Assembly: GCA_032433765.1 (NCBI GenBank) | Contig: JAVIAB010000092.1 | Location: 69,927,995-69,991,994, forward strand | Source: Megaustenia siamemsis | Taxonomy: Eukaryota > Mollusca > Gastropoda > Stylommatophora > Ariophantidae | Direction of reading: 5' to 3' | DNA: 64,000 nt | Translations under genes and position numbers: made by a program | Notes under the pieces: generated by a model | What the model was told of the DNA's origin: nothing | The model's database searches: none | The model's input: only the letters and a program-made list of their open reading frames with translations | Part shown: in pieces, positions 35,713 to 46,375 of the stretch | Numbering within the stretch: the stretch's first letter is position 1 | Layout of the letters: each line of letters begins with the position of its first letter

Positions 35713-36045
35713 ACAAAAAAATATATTCGGCATTTTAATTGTAGACCTTCCAGAACATGAGAGCTTGTGACTGAGTTTAACTTGCTGGATCTTCACACTA
35801 GGAAAATGCCAGTTCCAGGCACATTAGGGTCTTTTCTTTTGTGTATATGTATGTGTGTTTATTAAAATTCCGATGCAAACACTTTGTGACGACTGCAATG
35901 AAGACGCGGCCTTTATAATCCAGTTTTATAGTTATTCCCCCCACCCCCAACTTTTCCGTCAAACCCCATCGATGAATCTAAATTCTGTAACGATAATTTT
36001 TTTTTTTTTAAACAGCTTTTACCTCCTCTTGTAATCACAGAAAAG
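35713..36045. other. no gene; possible SINE-2 remnant
   Basis: The stretch 35870-35960 has tttgtgacgactgcaatga, cgcggcctttata and a C-rich run in the order seen in SINE-2 3' halves. The rest is unrecognised. Confidence 0.45.
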
Positions 36046-36308
36046 TTTGTTTAACGTAAAGTTGGTTTAACGTAGAGTTGGTTTAACGTAAAGTTGGTTT
36101 AACGTAGAGTTGGTTTAACGTAAAGTTGGTTTAACGTAGAGTTGGTTTAACGTAAAGTTGGTTTAACGTAAAGTTGGTTTAACGTAGAGTTGGTTTAACG
36201 TAGAGTTGGTTTAACGTAAAGTTGGTTTAACGTAGAGTTGGTTTAACGTAAAGTTGGTTTTACGTAGAGTTGGTTTAACGTAAAGTTGGTTTAACCTAGA
36301 GTTGGTTT
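36046..36308 (+). repeat. 16-bp minisatellite
   Basis: About 16 copies of gtttaacgtaaagttg or gtttaacgtagagttg. The two variants alternate irregularly. One more damaged unit pair appears at 36700-36725, to the right of an X element. Confidence 0.95.
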
Positions 36309-36309
36309 T

Positions 36310-36697
36310 GCTTACTTGCTTGCTTTTACCCGATGACTAAAGTATTCTAGAGTATTCTAGTAGACTATTGAATTCCTCTTCGTCATCCGCCCTTAAAAGG
36401 ACGTTAAGTGGGTGTGTCTGTGGTGTGTTGTGGTTTGCAGTATAACTGTGATATTTGCGCCTTTCGGCCCAACACATCCGACTTCAGCACGACCTTTTTG
36501 AGTACCGGGTTGTCTTCCCTCTTTGATCCCTACTCGCTTGGCCAGACTAGACAGGTTAGTCTGTTACTATAGGCACCGCGGAGAGGTGGAGCAGGGTCTG
36601 GATGGTTCTGGTTCACCGATCCTGGCGCAAGCCATCAGCTGTGGGTCGCTGACAACTTCCAGCCCTGGTGCTGTGAGGTGCGTCTTCGCCTCCAAAA
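36310..36697 (+). mobile_element. dispersed element X, full copy
   Basis: Reference copy for X: cttgcttgcttttacccgat, catccgcccttaaaaggacg, ttaagtgggtgtg, ttgtggtttgcag, tgatatttgcgcc, ttcggcccaacacatccgac, gagtaccgggttgtcttccc, gatccctactcgcttggcca, aggcaccgcggagaggtgga, ctggatggttctggttcacc and catcagctgtgggtcgctga. The stretch gcccttaa to ttaagtggg(c) can pair as an imperfect hairpin. No open frame of note. It lies between the 16-bp array and a remnant of that array. Confidence 0.85.
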
Positions 36698-36909
36698 TTT
36701 GGTTTAACGTTTGGTTAACGTCCATGCTCATACATGGACATTAATAAAGACGTTACTTCACAAACTCTCCTTTATAAAACAAGCACTATTTATTTAGTGG
36801 ATTCATAAACAATGTATTGGCTATCAATTCCCTCTCCAATATCCCGCATTCATCGCTTCCTTTCAAACTCTCTCCCATCCGTCGTTTGATTAATTCGTAT
36901 ACGAGTTCT

Positions 36910-37075
36910 TTCTAGGAATAGCCCCTGATATAGAATATATAAAGAAACAACAAATAAATGGATTGGCAACGTGAAAAGGTAGAAAGATCAAAACGCAACA
37001 CAACGACAGTAGCAGCGACTAGAAAAGCAAAAAAAAACCTCAAATTATATATCCCCTTGAGGCTGAAAGACAAAT
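36910..37075 (+). mobile_element. LINE C-terminal fragment (WFGHITR family), decayed
   Basis: Plus-strand read APDIEYIKKQQINGLA followed by a damaged GH block, and later atatccccttgaggctgaaa, parallel to the 3' end of the copy at 45127. Very short and broken. Confidence 0.6.
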
Positions 37076-37364
37076 GAGAAAACAAAGGATAAGAAGTATA
37101 AGCGTTCCATCGGTCTTGCTATCTCATACACCAAATCAATTCTGATTGGATTCCCTCCTGCTGCTTCAAGATCTATTGAAACAGTCTCATCTATTATATA
37201 CTCAAATAAGTACATTCAGTTATAGAACCTGATATCGACACTTTACAAGTTGATTACACTCAGCAATTCATAGTTGGCTGATGACTCAAGGACAGCTATC
37301 CAAGACCCAAAAATAAATAAACAAAAGTTTCTTCATGGAAGCGATTGAGAAAATGTTGTTAGTA
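37076..37364. other. no recognised feature
   Basis: Nothing recognised. Confidence 0.5.
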
Positions 37365-37510
37365 CTTAGCACCTGTATTTCTCGACGACCAACGGCTGGT
37401 GGTTTGGTCGGTATCACGCCAGCTTGCTTTCTCTTCTCACTAAATCCTCTGGAACCAATTCTTTCAGGCTGGATGAACCTCGAAGCGTAATGGTCCCAAA
37501 AAATATGTGC
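37365..37510 (-). mobile_element. diverged SINE-1 relative
   Basis: Plus-strand order gtcggtatcacgcca, gctttctcttc, aggctggatgaacctc parallels the minus-strand SINE-1 read gtcggtattacgccc, gctttactttccc, aggctgggtgaaccc. The tRNA head is not clear. Confidence 0.5.
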
Positions 37511-37572
37511 CACACTCGGCAACTGAAAGGATCGAGGCAAATAAATGCATAAAAATGCGAAGCTGCAGTAAA

Positions 37573-38154
37573 GCTGATTGTACAGGAGAAATGAAAATAA
37601 AAATAGAAAAAAAAAAATTACATGGCTAAAGTTTAACGTAATAAATGGACGACAGCAATCTCAACGACTCAATAGGTCTTCAGCAGGAGCAAACATATAA
37701 CACACACAGATATGTAAGTAAACCGGGACCCTTCTGATCGGTAGTGAGTGCACTATACACTCAGTCAACGAGGCTCCCCAAGATCAAGATGGGAACACAG
37801 GTAACAAAGTGCTGTGTCGAAGAGCACCAGTTTATATTCATCCTTGATCCATACTCTGCCACATGTATCGGAGATAGATCAAACTTCCGTTAGAATGAGC
37901 AGGGTTCAGAAATGGAGGGCATATCTTCTGCTGTAATCGAATCTGTTGGACCAAATACGGAAATAACGAAATGCAATAACGATGCAACAAAACGAGCATC
38001 TCTTATCTCTTGTATTCTTGCTTGCTTGCGTTCGCCCGATGACTAAAGGAATGCACTTTTTCATCATCCGCCTTTAAAAGAACGTTAAGTGGGCACGTCT
38101 GTGTTGTGTTGTGGTTTGCAACATAACTGTGATATTTGCCCCTTTCAGCCCAAC
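37573..38154 (+). repeat. recent dispersed duplicate, copy 2
   Basis: Partner of 34771-35349. Here the sequence continues past gcccaacat into the rest of element X instead of into a 24-bp array. Confidence 0.9.
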
Positions 38155-38375
38155 ATATTCGACTTCAGCACGACATTTTTGTGTATCAGGTTGTCGTCCC
38201 TCTTTCAATCCCTACTCGCTTGGCCAGACTAGGCAGGTTAGTCTTTTATTGGAGGCACCCACGAAGAGGTGGAGTAGGCTCTGGGTGGGTCCGGGTCACC
38301 GATCCTGGCGCAAGCCATCAGCTGTGGGTCACTGAGGATCTCTAGCTCTGCTGCTGGGAGGCGCCGATGCCTCCG
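38020..38375 (+). mobile_element. dispersed element X, full copy
   Basis: Begins cttgcttgcgttcgcccgat and carries all X landmarks to gctgctgggaggcgccgatg. No tandem repeat follows this copy. Confidence 0.85.
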
Positions 38376-39192
38376 TCTCTTGTTTGAAGATAACCAGGAA
38401 AGATTAATGTTCTTTCGTACTTTGACTATGAGAAATTGTGCCCCTCTTACCACAAGTGGTTCTGAATATGCTCACTCAAACGTTCATACAGTTTGGGAAC
38501 CGCTAAGATACCCTACTGGTTGTCTCGTCTCTATCCAGTGAGTTGACTGGGACACAATCTGTATCGTGGCCCTCTTCAAACCGTAGCAATTACAGCCAAT
38601 CGGAAGTTGGAATTCCTCTTTGCCCGGTTGATTTATTGGCCACTGTCAGAAGGGTGACAACTCCCGACCAATTTCCCACATTTTCGCTTAAAATATAACC
38701 GGACTAGGATTAATTCTTTGTAATTATTTACAGTCAAGATGGAGGAATTGATAAGCCATTGTCATGACTTCCCCTTCCAAAACATTGAACTAGATGGAAC
38801 AGACATTTCAATACCTCGTCAACATTGTCGAGTTAGTTCCCTTAATTGATTCTCGTAAATATCGTTTTCACTCGCTTTTTTCTGCTGTGATGGATCAATA
38901 TTTTGTTATAGAAACTTCCACCATCAATTTCTATCACTTTATTTACTACTCTAAAATCAGACAGAATATATTTATGTGGATCTATCATTCGCCTCCATGC
39001 TTGTCTGATTCCATAGCTTCATTGGGAGCTATTGAGACGCGAACACGATGAACTAGCTGTTCCCCGAATCAATCTCAATTCTTTCTTTCTGTATTCCTCT
39101 TTATGCGTTAGTGCGAACGTTCTCATCGTCCATACTTTGAATTCATCAATAAATTTTCTCATTTTTGCGTTTTCTGCTTTTCTATGTTTAAT
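38376..39192. other. no recognised feature
   Basis: No repeat shared with the rest of the window. Nothing coding is supported. Confidence 0.5.
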
Positions 39193-39290
39193 CATCATCT
39201 AGTGCCATCTCCCCATAGAACTTTGGCTACAATAGAACGCCATCTCTCTTCTCTCTCCTTTCTTATTTCTACATCCTACTTTCCTAGCCC
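39193..39290 (-). mobile_element. RTE-type LINE 3' end
   Basis: Minus-strand read ERWRSIVAKVLWGDGTR then stop and an ATGATG tail. This is the usual last line of RTE-type proteins. The upstream part is not recognisable. Confidence 0.68.
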
Positions 39291-39689
39291 TCCACTTTAT
39301 CATCCACATGTAGTTATAGATAATTGTGCCTCACCGTTTGTTGTCGCTGTCCTTGTATTCTGAAGAAGACCACAGGCCGAAACGTCAGTATTGTGTTGTG
39401 TTCCTTCCTTGTAAAGCTGTCATCATACTTTGGAGTGTTTAGCACACCTCACCACTGGCTCTTTGCTACCAGCTTTACCGCAGCATTGCAATTATTTGCC
39501 TGTTCCCTAACCTGCCTCTTATATTGATAGACAGTGTACGCTGTCATACGTTTCCTTAACTATTGATGTTGTCAGTCCACTTTAATCCTTGTCTACCTCC
39601 ATTTACCTTGTTTTGTATCCTTTAAGACAACTTTAGTGGATATCTATGTGTATCTTAACAATTTCTTTCCTGTTGTTTTTCTTCGTCCT
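39291..39689. other. no gene; ribozyme-like motif at 39360
   Basis: Holds ctgaagaagaccacaggccg then aaacgtcag at about 39359-39388. Motifs of this kind occur in some Penelope-like elements and related hammerhead ribozymes; see findings. Nothing else recognised. Confidence 0.4.
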
Positions 39690-39960
39690 TCCTTCCTCAT
39701 TTGACTTTCAGCGTCCATGGGAGATATAATTTGCTGTCTTTTGCTCTTCTGTTGCCTTCTCCTGCTGTTATGTTTCCTAGTGTTTCTAATATTCCGTCAA
39801 TCCATCTTTCGCTTTGGGTCTGGCGTTCTCGCAACGTTTTTTGAAGACTCATTATGGTGTGTTTTTATCTATCTGCCGTACACGTGACCAAACCATTTTA
39901 TCTGTTGTTTCTTCATGTATTCTATGGCGGGAACTATTCTCAGCTTTTATTTCTCAGTTC
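39690..39960 (-). mobile_element. LINE C-terminal fragment (WFGHITR family), decayed
   Basis: Plus-strand gagatataatttgctgtctt, gctcttctgttgccttctcc, ccatctttcgc, and later accattttatctgttgtttc parallel the minus-strand copy at 23020-23365. Many frameshifts. Confidence 0.65.
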
Positions 39961-40900
39961 TTCATTTTTTTAAAATCTGACCTCTCAGACAGTTCTTGTT
40001 CGAATTGTGCTAAATAGTTCTTTCTTTATTTCAAGCACTTTCAAAACTTAATTATTTGTTTTCTTGTCTGTCCATCATCGGTTGGGTGTCCTTTGAAGAA
40101 CGTTAGCTCGTCGCTGATCATAGGAAGGAATCTTTGCCTCTAACCAGATCTCTCACTTCTTCAACATAAACGTTGCTTTTTTTAATTTTGTAATGATGTT
40201 TGATTGTGTGACTCGCTCGTAGGGGATATACAATGTCTACTGCAAGAGGCATCGCATGTGGGCATATGTTAACGGTGATTGTTTTAAGTACTATCTCGTT
40301 CTAGAAGTAGCCTCAGTATGAGATGACGAGTATTTTACTGTAACACCTCTCATTTCCATAGCCTGTATCTTCAATTCTAATTCTGTGTTTAGCGTCCATG
40401 GTTCGCCGTTCTTTACAGGTGTTTAAATAGGCAGTGCGCCCCATGTGGATTCCAAGCAAGAATAAACTACAGCAGTGGGTTTCACACTTTTCTTTGCCAC
40501 ACACCCCGTTTATATATCTGTTGTCGCCACGAATCTAAGACGTGACTGAAGATTTAAAAGTATAAATTGCATGAAGTATTTACTTCTAGTTTCTAATGAT
40601 GGGTCTTTGAGAGAAGTGAGAAATAAGTTAATGCACACACTCCACTTATATTTTTATTTGAATGATTCCTTAAGTTTTCCTATTAGCGCTCAGTGTTAGG
40701 TAGGTGTGGATGCCCTGTGTCGCTAATTTACGCCACATCTGCGATATTAGGCCCGATAAATTCGCCTATCACATGGGTAGATTTGCGTAACAATTTTTTT
40801 CCCGGGCAGTCGCCATCATTGGCTTACCTTTTTCCACTTTTAACTTCAAGGGCTCTTAACGTGAGAGAGTGCACAAGTTACCTCCCGTTTTTTTGCCGTT
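39961..40900. other. no recognised feature
   Basis: Nearly 1 kb without recognised repeats or domains. Confidence 0.5.
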
Positions 40901-42055
40901 ATCCGAGAGGGTTAGACATCAGATCGCACTACCCAGAGAGGGCTAGATATCAGATCGCTCTACCCAGAGAGGGTTAGACATCGGATCGCACTACCCAGAG
41001 AGGGCTAGACATCAGATCGCACTACCCAGAGAGGGTTAGACATCAGATCGCTCTACCCAGAGAGGGTTAGACATCGGATCGCACTACCCAGAGAGGGTTA
41101 GACATCAGATCGCACTACCTAGAGAGGGCTAGACAGCGGATCGCACTACCCAGAGAGGGTTAGACAGCGGATCGCACTACCCAGAGAGGGCTAGACAGCG
41201 GATCGCACTATCCAGAGAGGGTTAGGCATCATATCGCACTACCCAGAGAGGGCTAGACAGCGGATCGCACTACCCAGAGAGGGTTAGGCATCATATCGCA
41301 CTACCCAGAGAGGGCTAGACAGCGGATCGCACTACCCAGAGAGGGCTAGACAGCGGATCGCACTATCCAGAGAGGGTTAGGCATCATATCGCACTACCCA
41401 GAGAGGGCTAGACAGCGGATCGCACTACCCAGAGAGGGCTAGACAGCGGATCGCACTATCCAGAGAGGGCTAGACAGCGGATCGCACTACCCAGAGAGGG
41501 CTAGACAGCGGATCGCACTACCCAGAGAGGGCTAGACAGCGGATCGCACTACCCAGAGAGGGCTAGACAGCGGATCGCACTATCCAGAGAGGGTTAGACA
41601 GCAGATCGCACTACCTAGAGAGGGTTAGACATCAGACCGCACTATCCAGAGAGGTTTTGACATCAGATCGCAATACCCAGAGAGGTTTTGACATCAGATC
41701 GCACTACCCAGAGAGGTTTTGACATCAGATCGCACTACCCAGAGAGGTTTTGACATCAGATCGCACTACCCAGAGAGGTTTTGACATCAGATCGCACTAC
41801 ACAGAGAGGTTTTGTCATCAGATCGCACTACCCAGTGAAAGTTAGACATCGGATCACATTACCCAGAGAGGTTTTAGACATCAGATCGCACTACCAAAAG
41901 GGTTTAGACATCAGATCGCACTACCAAAAGGGGTTTAGACATCAGATCGCACTACCAAAAGGTTTTAGACATCGGATCGCACTACCCAGAGAGGGTTGGA
42001 AATCGGACCGCACTACCCAGAGAGGGTTAGAAATCTGATCGCAGTACCCAGAGAT
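40901..42055 (+). repeat. 31-bp minisatellite
   Basis: About 37 copies of a 31-bp unit that includes gatcgcactacccagagagg. Three zones differ: gttagacatcag types at the left, gctagacagcgg types in the middle (about 41130-41600), and gttttgacatcag types at about 41650-41820, followed by shortened units with ccaaaaggg at 41890-41960. Confidence 0.96.
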
Positions 42056-42130
42056 GAGGGGAAGGTAAAGCCACATGGAAATCACTAATTCGAAATTTAA
42101 AATGTCCATCGGCAGAGGCCGACGTCTTAC

Positions 42131-42196
42131 TTCTATTCTATTCTATTCTATTCTATTCTATTCTATTCTATTCTATTCTATTCTATTCTATTCTAT
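42131..42196 (+). repeat. (TTCTA)n microsatellite
   Basis: About 13 pure copies of a 5-bp unit. Confidence 0.97.
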
Positions 42197-42746
42197 CCAT
42201 GGAGCAAATTTCATTGCAGTAATAAATTCCTCTTATCCGCTCCGTCACTTATCACACCATTTCACAAAATGCTTCGGTAAATTCCGTTGCCAAGGTGTCT
42301 CCATGCACGTCTCATTCGACTGCACAGGAGACGATTCCAAACCTCCATAGTTTCCTCTTACGGCAAGAAACAGTGACTCTATTCTCCCCCCCCACCCCCT
42401 TTTCACCTCGGCGGCCCCAATAGCCACACGGACTCTTACCTCTAGACCACCCAGGCCCCCGTGATAGGTAATGTCCGCGAGGAAGAGAACCGACAACGTC
42501 ACCATCAACTGTTGTGACGTATTAAACAGCTAAATGTATCTCACACCACTACAACATAAGATTTGGCACGGGACACCTCACAGTACACACACTGCGGAAG
42601 CAAGTGGGTATTACATGACCAGCTTTTATTTTCTTTTTATCCACAAAAGAAAGGATAATGGAATAGACAAAAATATACTTTTGGAAGACAGAGCTGTAGA
42701 GATAAAATAGGATTGGGAAGACATGGAACTATCTTTTGAGAATGGC
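42197..42746. other. no gene; possible tRNA-like relic
   Basis: On the minus strand at about 42400-42470, gcctgggtggtctagaggta looks like a tRNA A-box, but I find no convincing B-box. The rest is unrecognised. Confidence 0.35.
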
Positions 42747-42760
42747 ACCAAACAGGACAG

Positions 42761-43005
42761 GGAGCCGCGTTAGCTCAGTGGTTAGTAAACTGGACTACAA
42801 ATGACAAGAGATAGGGTACGATCCCAACCGAGGGCTTCCGGTTCACCCAGCCTTTAATGAAACCGGATTTTTTTCTGGAAAAGTAAAGCATCACGGACGT
42901 AATACCGATCACATTACCCCAAAAATCATGTGCCGAAGGTCTGTAAAATTTATGGTCACTAACACCATATTCCCTATACGCCACTTGGCGTGACAGGGGT
43001 ACTTT
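42761..43005 (+). mobile_element. SINE-1, copy 5
   Basis: Full-length, slightly more diverged (ggtacgatccc as B-box). Imperfect target duplication accaaaca(g/a)ga at about 42747-42757 and 43006-43016. Confidence 0.92.
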
Positions 43006-43056
43006 ACCAAACAAGAAGACTTGGAAAGTTTTTAAAACCAACAAGGAGTTTTTTTC

Positions 43057-43059
43057 ATG

Positions 43060-43103
<44 letters not shown>

Positions 43104-43330
43104 GTTCGCCACCTTTGGCGAATTCACTTCGGAGGTACTCATGTTTTTTTTACCGGTGATGAGTAAATGACGTTTCATGCCGGGCCGCGCTGCTGAGACC
43201 AGGGGTGGTTGCCGCACAGAGAAATCACTAATAAAAATCCAAACTAGTGCAGCCGAGATTTGAACTCACAACCTCTCTTGCCTCGAGCCCAGCAGTCCCC
43301 CGAACAAGGAGTTGAAAGTTTGGGTTTTTT
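43057..43330 (-). mobile_element. tRNA-like retroposon with poly-A tail
   Basis: A T-run of more than 40 at 43057-43100 is the poly-A tail of a minus-strand element. About 150-230 bp upstream on the minus strand, gttgtgagttcaaatctcgg is a B-box-like sequence. The A-box is less clear. I infer a SINE or other poly-A retroposon. Confidence 0.5.
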
Positions 43331-43486
43331 CCCTCTTCAAACCGAAGGCGTTTCGGCATGGGGAAGTGCTTAGGAGCGTTAGCCCTTAGTGCAAAATTCT
43401 TAAGGGCGAAAAATAATAAATCAATAATAAAATAGAGTTGTAATAACACATACAAATAATTTGTTAGGGCGCACACCGCCTGTCTT

Positions 43487-43742
43487 AGGAGCCGCGATAG
43501 CTAAGTGGTTAGTGAACTGAACTACAAGGGACAATTGGTAGGGTTCGATCCCAACCGACGGCTTCCGGGTTCACCCAGCCTTAAATGGGTACCCGATTTT
43601 TCTGGGAAAGTAAAGCGGCGCGGGCGTAATACCGACCACATTACCCCAAAAATCATGTGCCGAAGGTCTGTAAAATGTATGGTCACTAACACCATATTCC
43701 CTAAACGCCAATTGGCGTGACGGGGGTACTTTACTACTTTTT
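43487..43742 (+). mobile_element. SINE-1, copy 6
   Basis: Full-length copy with perfect 14-bp target-site duplication acaccgcctgtctt at 43473-43486 and 43743-43756. One change in the A-box (tagctaagtgg) may weaken its promoter. Confidence 0.95.
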
Positions 43743-43964
43743 ACACCGCCTGTCTTGCCCACTCACTTTCAAATACTTGACATGTTCGGACGCTATATAG
43801 TCGCAATATAAGCTACGCCACTAAGAGCACAAACGCGCATACACACAAACATTGTTATTTCTCAATTGTTATAACTAACTAGGTATTTCAGTACAAATGT
43901 TAGCAGTGGCTCACGCCCATTAGTAGATGAACTGGAAGCCGGCAGCCACTAAGAATCAACATCC

Positions 43965-44245
43965 ATAAACGAACAACTACACCGATCCAGATCCGACCCA
44001 ATTCCACCTCCAAACAGTGATCCACAAAGCAGAATAACTAGTCTGCTCCACGCGAGTTGGGATCGAACAGGGAAGGCAACCCGGTATTCACAAATTTTGT
44101 GCTGAAGTCGGATATGTATGGCCGAAATGCGCAAACTTCACAGCTTGACTATAAACGACAAATTAACGATTCTACTCCCACTTAACGTCCTTTTAAAGGC
44201 GGATGAGAAAGTGGACTGTAAACTAACACTTTCAGTAGGCGTCGG
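43965..44245 (-). mobile_element. dispersed element X
   Basis: Minus-strand landmarks: catccgcctttaaaaggacg, ttaagtgggag, gcgcatttcggcc, catatccgacttcag, gggttgccttccc, gatcc, tccagatc. No tandem repeat at its 3' end. Confidence 0.75.
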
Positions 44246-44309
44246 AAGGATGCAAAAGAAAGAATGAATGATATATATCATTAAGGGTTACCATTACTTC
44301 CTCTATATA

Positions 44310-44569
44310 AAAAAAAAAGTAAAGTACCCCGGTCACGCCAAGTGGCGTAAAGGGAAATATGGTGTTAGTGACCCTATATTTTACAGACCTTCAGCACATG
44401 ATTTTTGGGGCAATGTGGTCGGTATTACGCCCGTGCCGCTTTACTTTCCCAGAAAAAAATCCGGTACCCATTTAAGGCTGGGTGAACCCGGAAGCCGTCG
44501 GTTGGGATCGAACCCTACCCCTTGTCCTTTGTGGTCCAGTTCACTAACCACTGAGCTATCGCGGCTCCC
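44310..44569 (-). mobile_element. SINE-1, copy 7
   Basis: Full-length minus-strand copy with perfect 14-bp target-site duplication acttcctctatata at 44296-44309 and 44570-44583. Confidence 0.95.
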
Positions 44570-44583
44570 ACTTCCTCTATATA

Positions 44584-45126
44584 TTATATATATATTTTAA
44601 AAACTATTCTTAATCTTAATTACTACACCTCTTTTTGATATGCAGAAAAAAACCTGCCATCTGCAGCGATATTGGGGAAATGAAAATTGTTCCATTAAAA
44701 GAAGTGAAAGAGCGGACTTTTTTTTTAAATAACACAAAATAAGGAGTAAAGGGGAGCAACAGAAACAAAAATAAATTAAGCAACGTTATTTTTGTGTAAA
44801 TTAATTCCCTTTAAATCTTTCATGATTATTTTGATAATGCGCAAGAAGGGATAACATATATAACGTTCAGAATTGTATTAAATAATCTATTAGAGGGGAA
44901 CAATAAAAATCAATGCACTGAAGAATAGCATTAAATCAAGTTGGCTGTTGCATGACCGGAAGAATAGCAGAGAAAGTTCAGAGAGAGGAAAGTTAGAAAT
45001 ATCTAAAACACCCCCCCCCCCCGAAAAAAAAAAGATGAAAGCAAAATTTGTGTTGTAAACATGTTCTTTTCGAAAAGATCTGTGTCTCCTATTATTATAT
45101 TCTAATGACGTACACTAAACGCATTC
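44584..45126. other. no gene; AT-rich with a C-run
   Basis: C-run then A-run at about 45010-45032. Nothing else recognised. Confidence 0.6.
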
Positions 45127-45605
45127 TTGTTCTGTTCAATATTTTCAATCTCAAACATCAAATACAAATCCATTTTTCTACCAACTCTGTGCTATCAGTG
45201 CCAGAATTGGACGCTGGACTCTAGAACAATAAGAAAGATAACGACCACCGAAATGAAATGTGTCAGAAGAATGACAGGAAACAGCTTAAGCGACAGAGTA
45301 AGAAACACCGACCTGAGGAAGAAACTCGAAATTGAACTAGCCATCGAATACATAAAGAAACAACAGATAAATTGGTTCGGCCACATAACAAGATAAAAAG
45401 AACTAACAATGACTCAAAGAGCCATAAACAAACGCAACGAAAACGCCAGATTAAGAGGAAGACCGAGAAAGACATGGATAAAGGGAATACTAGAGTCACT
45501 AGGAGGGATAACACCAGAAGAGGCCAACAGAAGAGCAAAGAATCGTCGATTGTATCTCCCCTCGACGCCAACGGCAATGGAGGAAGGATAGAAGAAGAAG
45601 AAGGA
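45127..45605 (+). mobile_element. LINE C-terminal fragment (WFGHITR family), best copy
   Basis: Plus-strand read LCYQCQNWTLDSRTIRKI, MKCVRRMTGNSLSDRVRN, LEIELAIEYIKKQQINWFGH, then one stop (tga-like change at about 45395), MTQRAINKRNENARLRGRPR and ITPEEANRRAKNRRLYLP. The Cys-Trp-containing segment followed by RM(T)G and GH(I)TR is the usual C-terminal tail of non-LTR reverse transcriptases. Catalytic motifs are missing. Confidence 0.85.
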
Positions 45606-46089
45606 AGAAGAAACATCAAATGTAATCTTTCGTCTGATTGCACGTTTCATCTCAATGTTCAGAAACAGCCGCTACCAACTATGGCGAGTGTCACATTTCG
45701 TTGATATCTCACTGAACGATGAAGCGGGGGATCGGAGTATTACTGTTTCAGCAATGACAGCACTGGCAATCCCAGTTTAAATTTAATTATACAATATTTA
45801 CCTTGAGACTGTTAAAATAATAAAAGTTTATCTGAACGAATTCCGGAACGATACCACTGAAAAATTGCAGTATTTACATTCAACATTTCAATGCTATTTA
45901 GAATTAAAGGAAAACGTTCGAACATAGTACGTTAAAATGAGCCACGATGACCAACTGTATCTCAGTTTATAGTGATCATCTACTCATGCCTGATTGGACA
46001 AAAATCATAGAAAATAACTCAAACAATTCTTACTTAAATCTCCCGCGGTGCCTCTGGGCAGGCACTCAATCTAAGAAATAGGTCCACGG
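45606..46089. other. no recognised feature
   Basis: Nothing recognised. Confidence 0.5.
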
Positions 46090-46330
46090 TTGTTGTTTTG
46101 TCATTTACATAATGCTGCGACATTTTTCGCCTCTCAACACGACGCATCAGTTTTCGGTATGATACAGAGTTATCTTGCCTTACCCCTTTGATCCCTATTT
46201 GCTTGGCCAGGCTGATTAGCCTATTCCCGGAGTTACAGCTGGGAAGTGGATGGAGTAGGTTTGGATCAGCTTGAGGCTGTGAGTCGCTGCCACGTTCAGT
46301 CCAGTGCTTGCGGCCTCTTGACTCTCTCCA
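46090..46330 (+). mobile_element. dispersed element X, partial
   Basis: The 3' two thirds of X: cccctttgatccctatttgc, ttggccaggctgatt, ggagtaggtttgga, gctgtgagtcgctgcca. A 44-bp minisatellite starts about 45 bp beyond its end. Confidence 0.72.
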
Positions 46331-46375
46331 ACGATTCACGTTTGTGAGACTTCATGTACTCAAAATAAACAACAT

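Noticed and set aside
35266..35796. Cys-rich repeat protein (ICKSCLCV) or its His-rich counterpart
   Set aside because: Both come from a 24-bp array open on both strands; no conserved flanking coding sequence.
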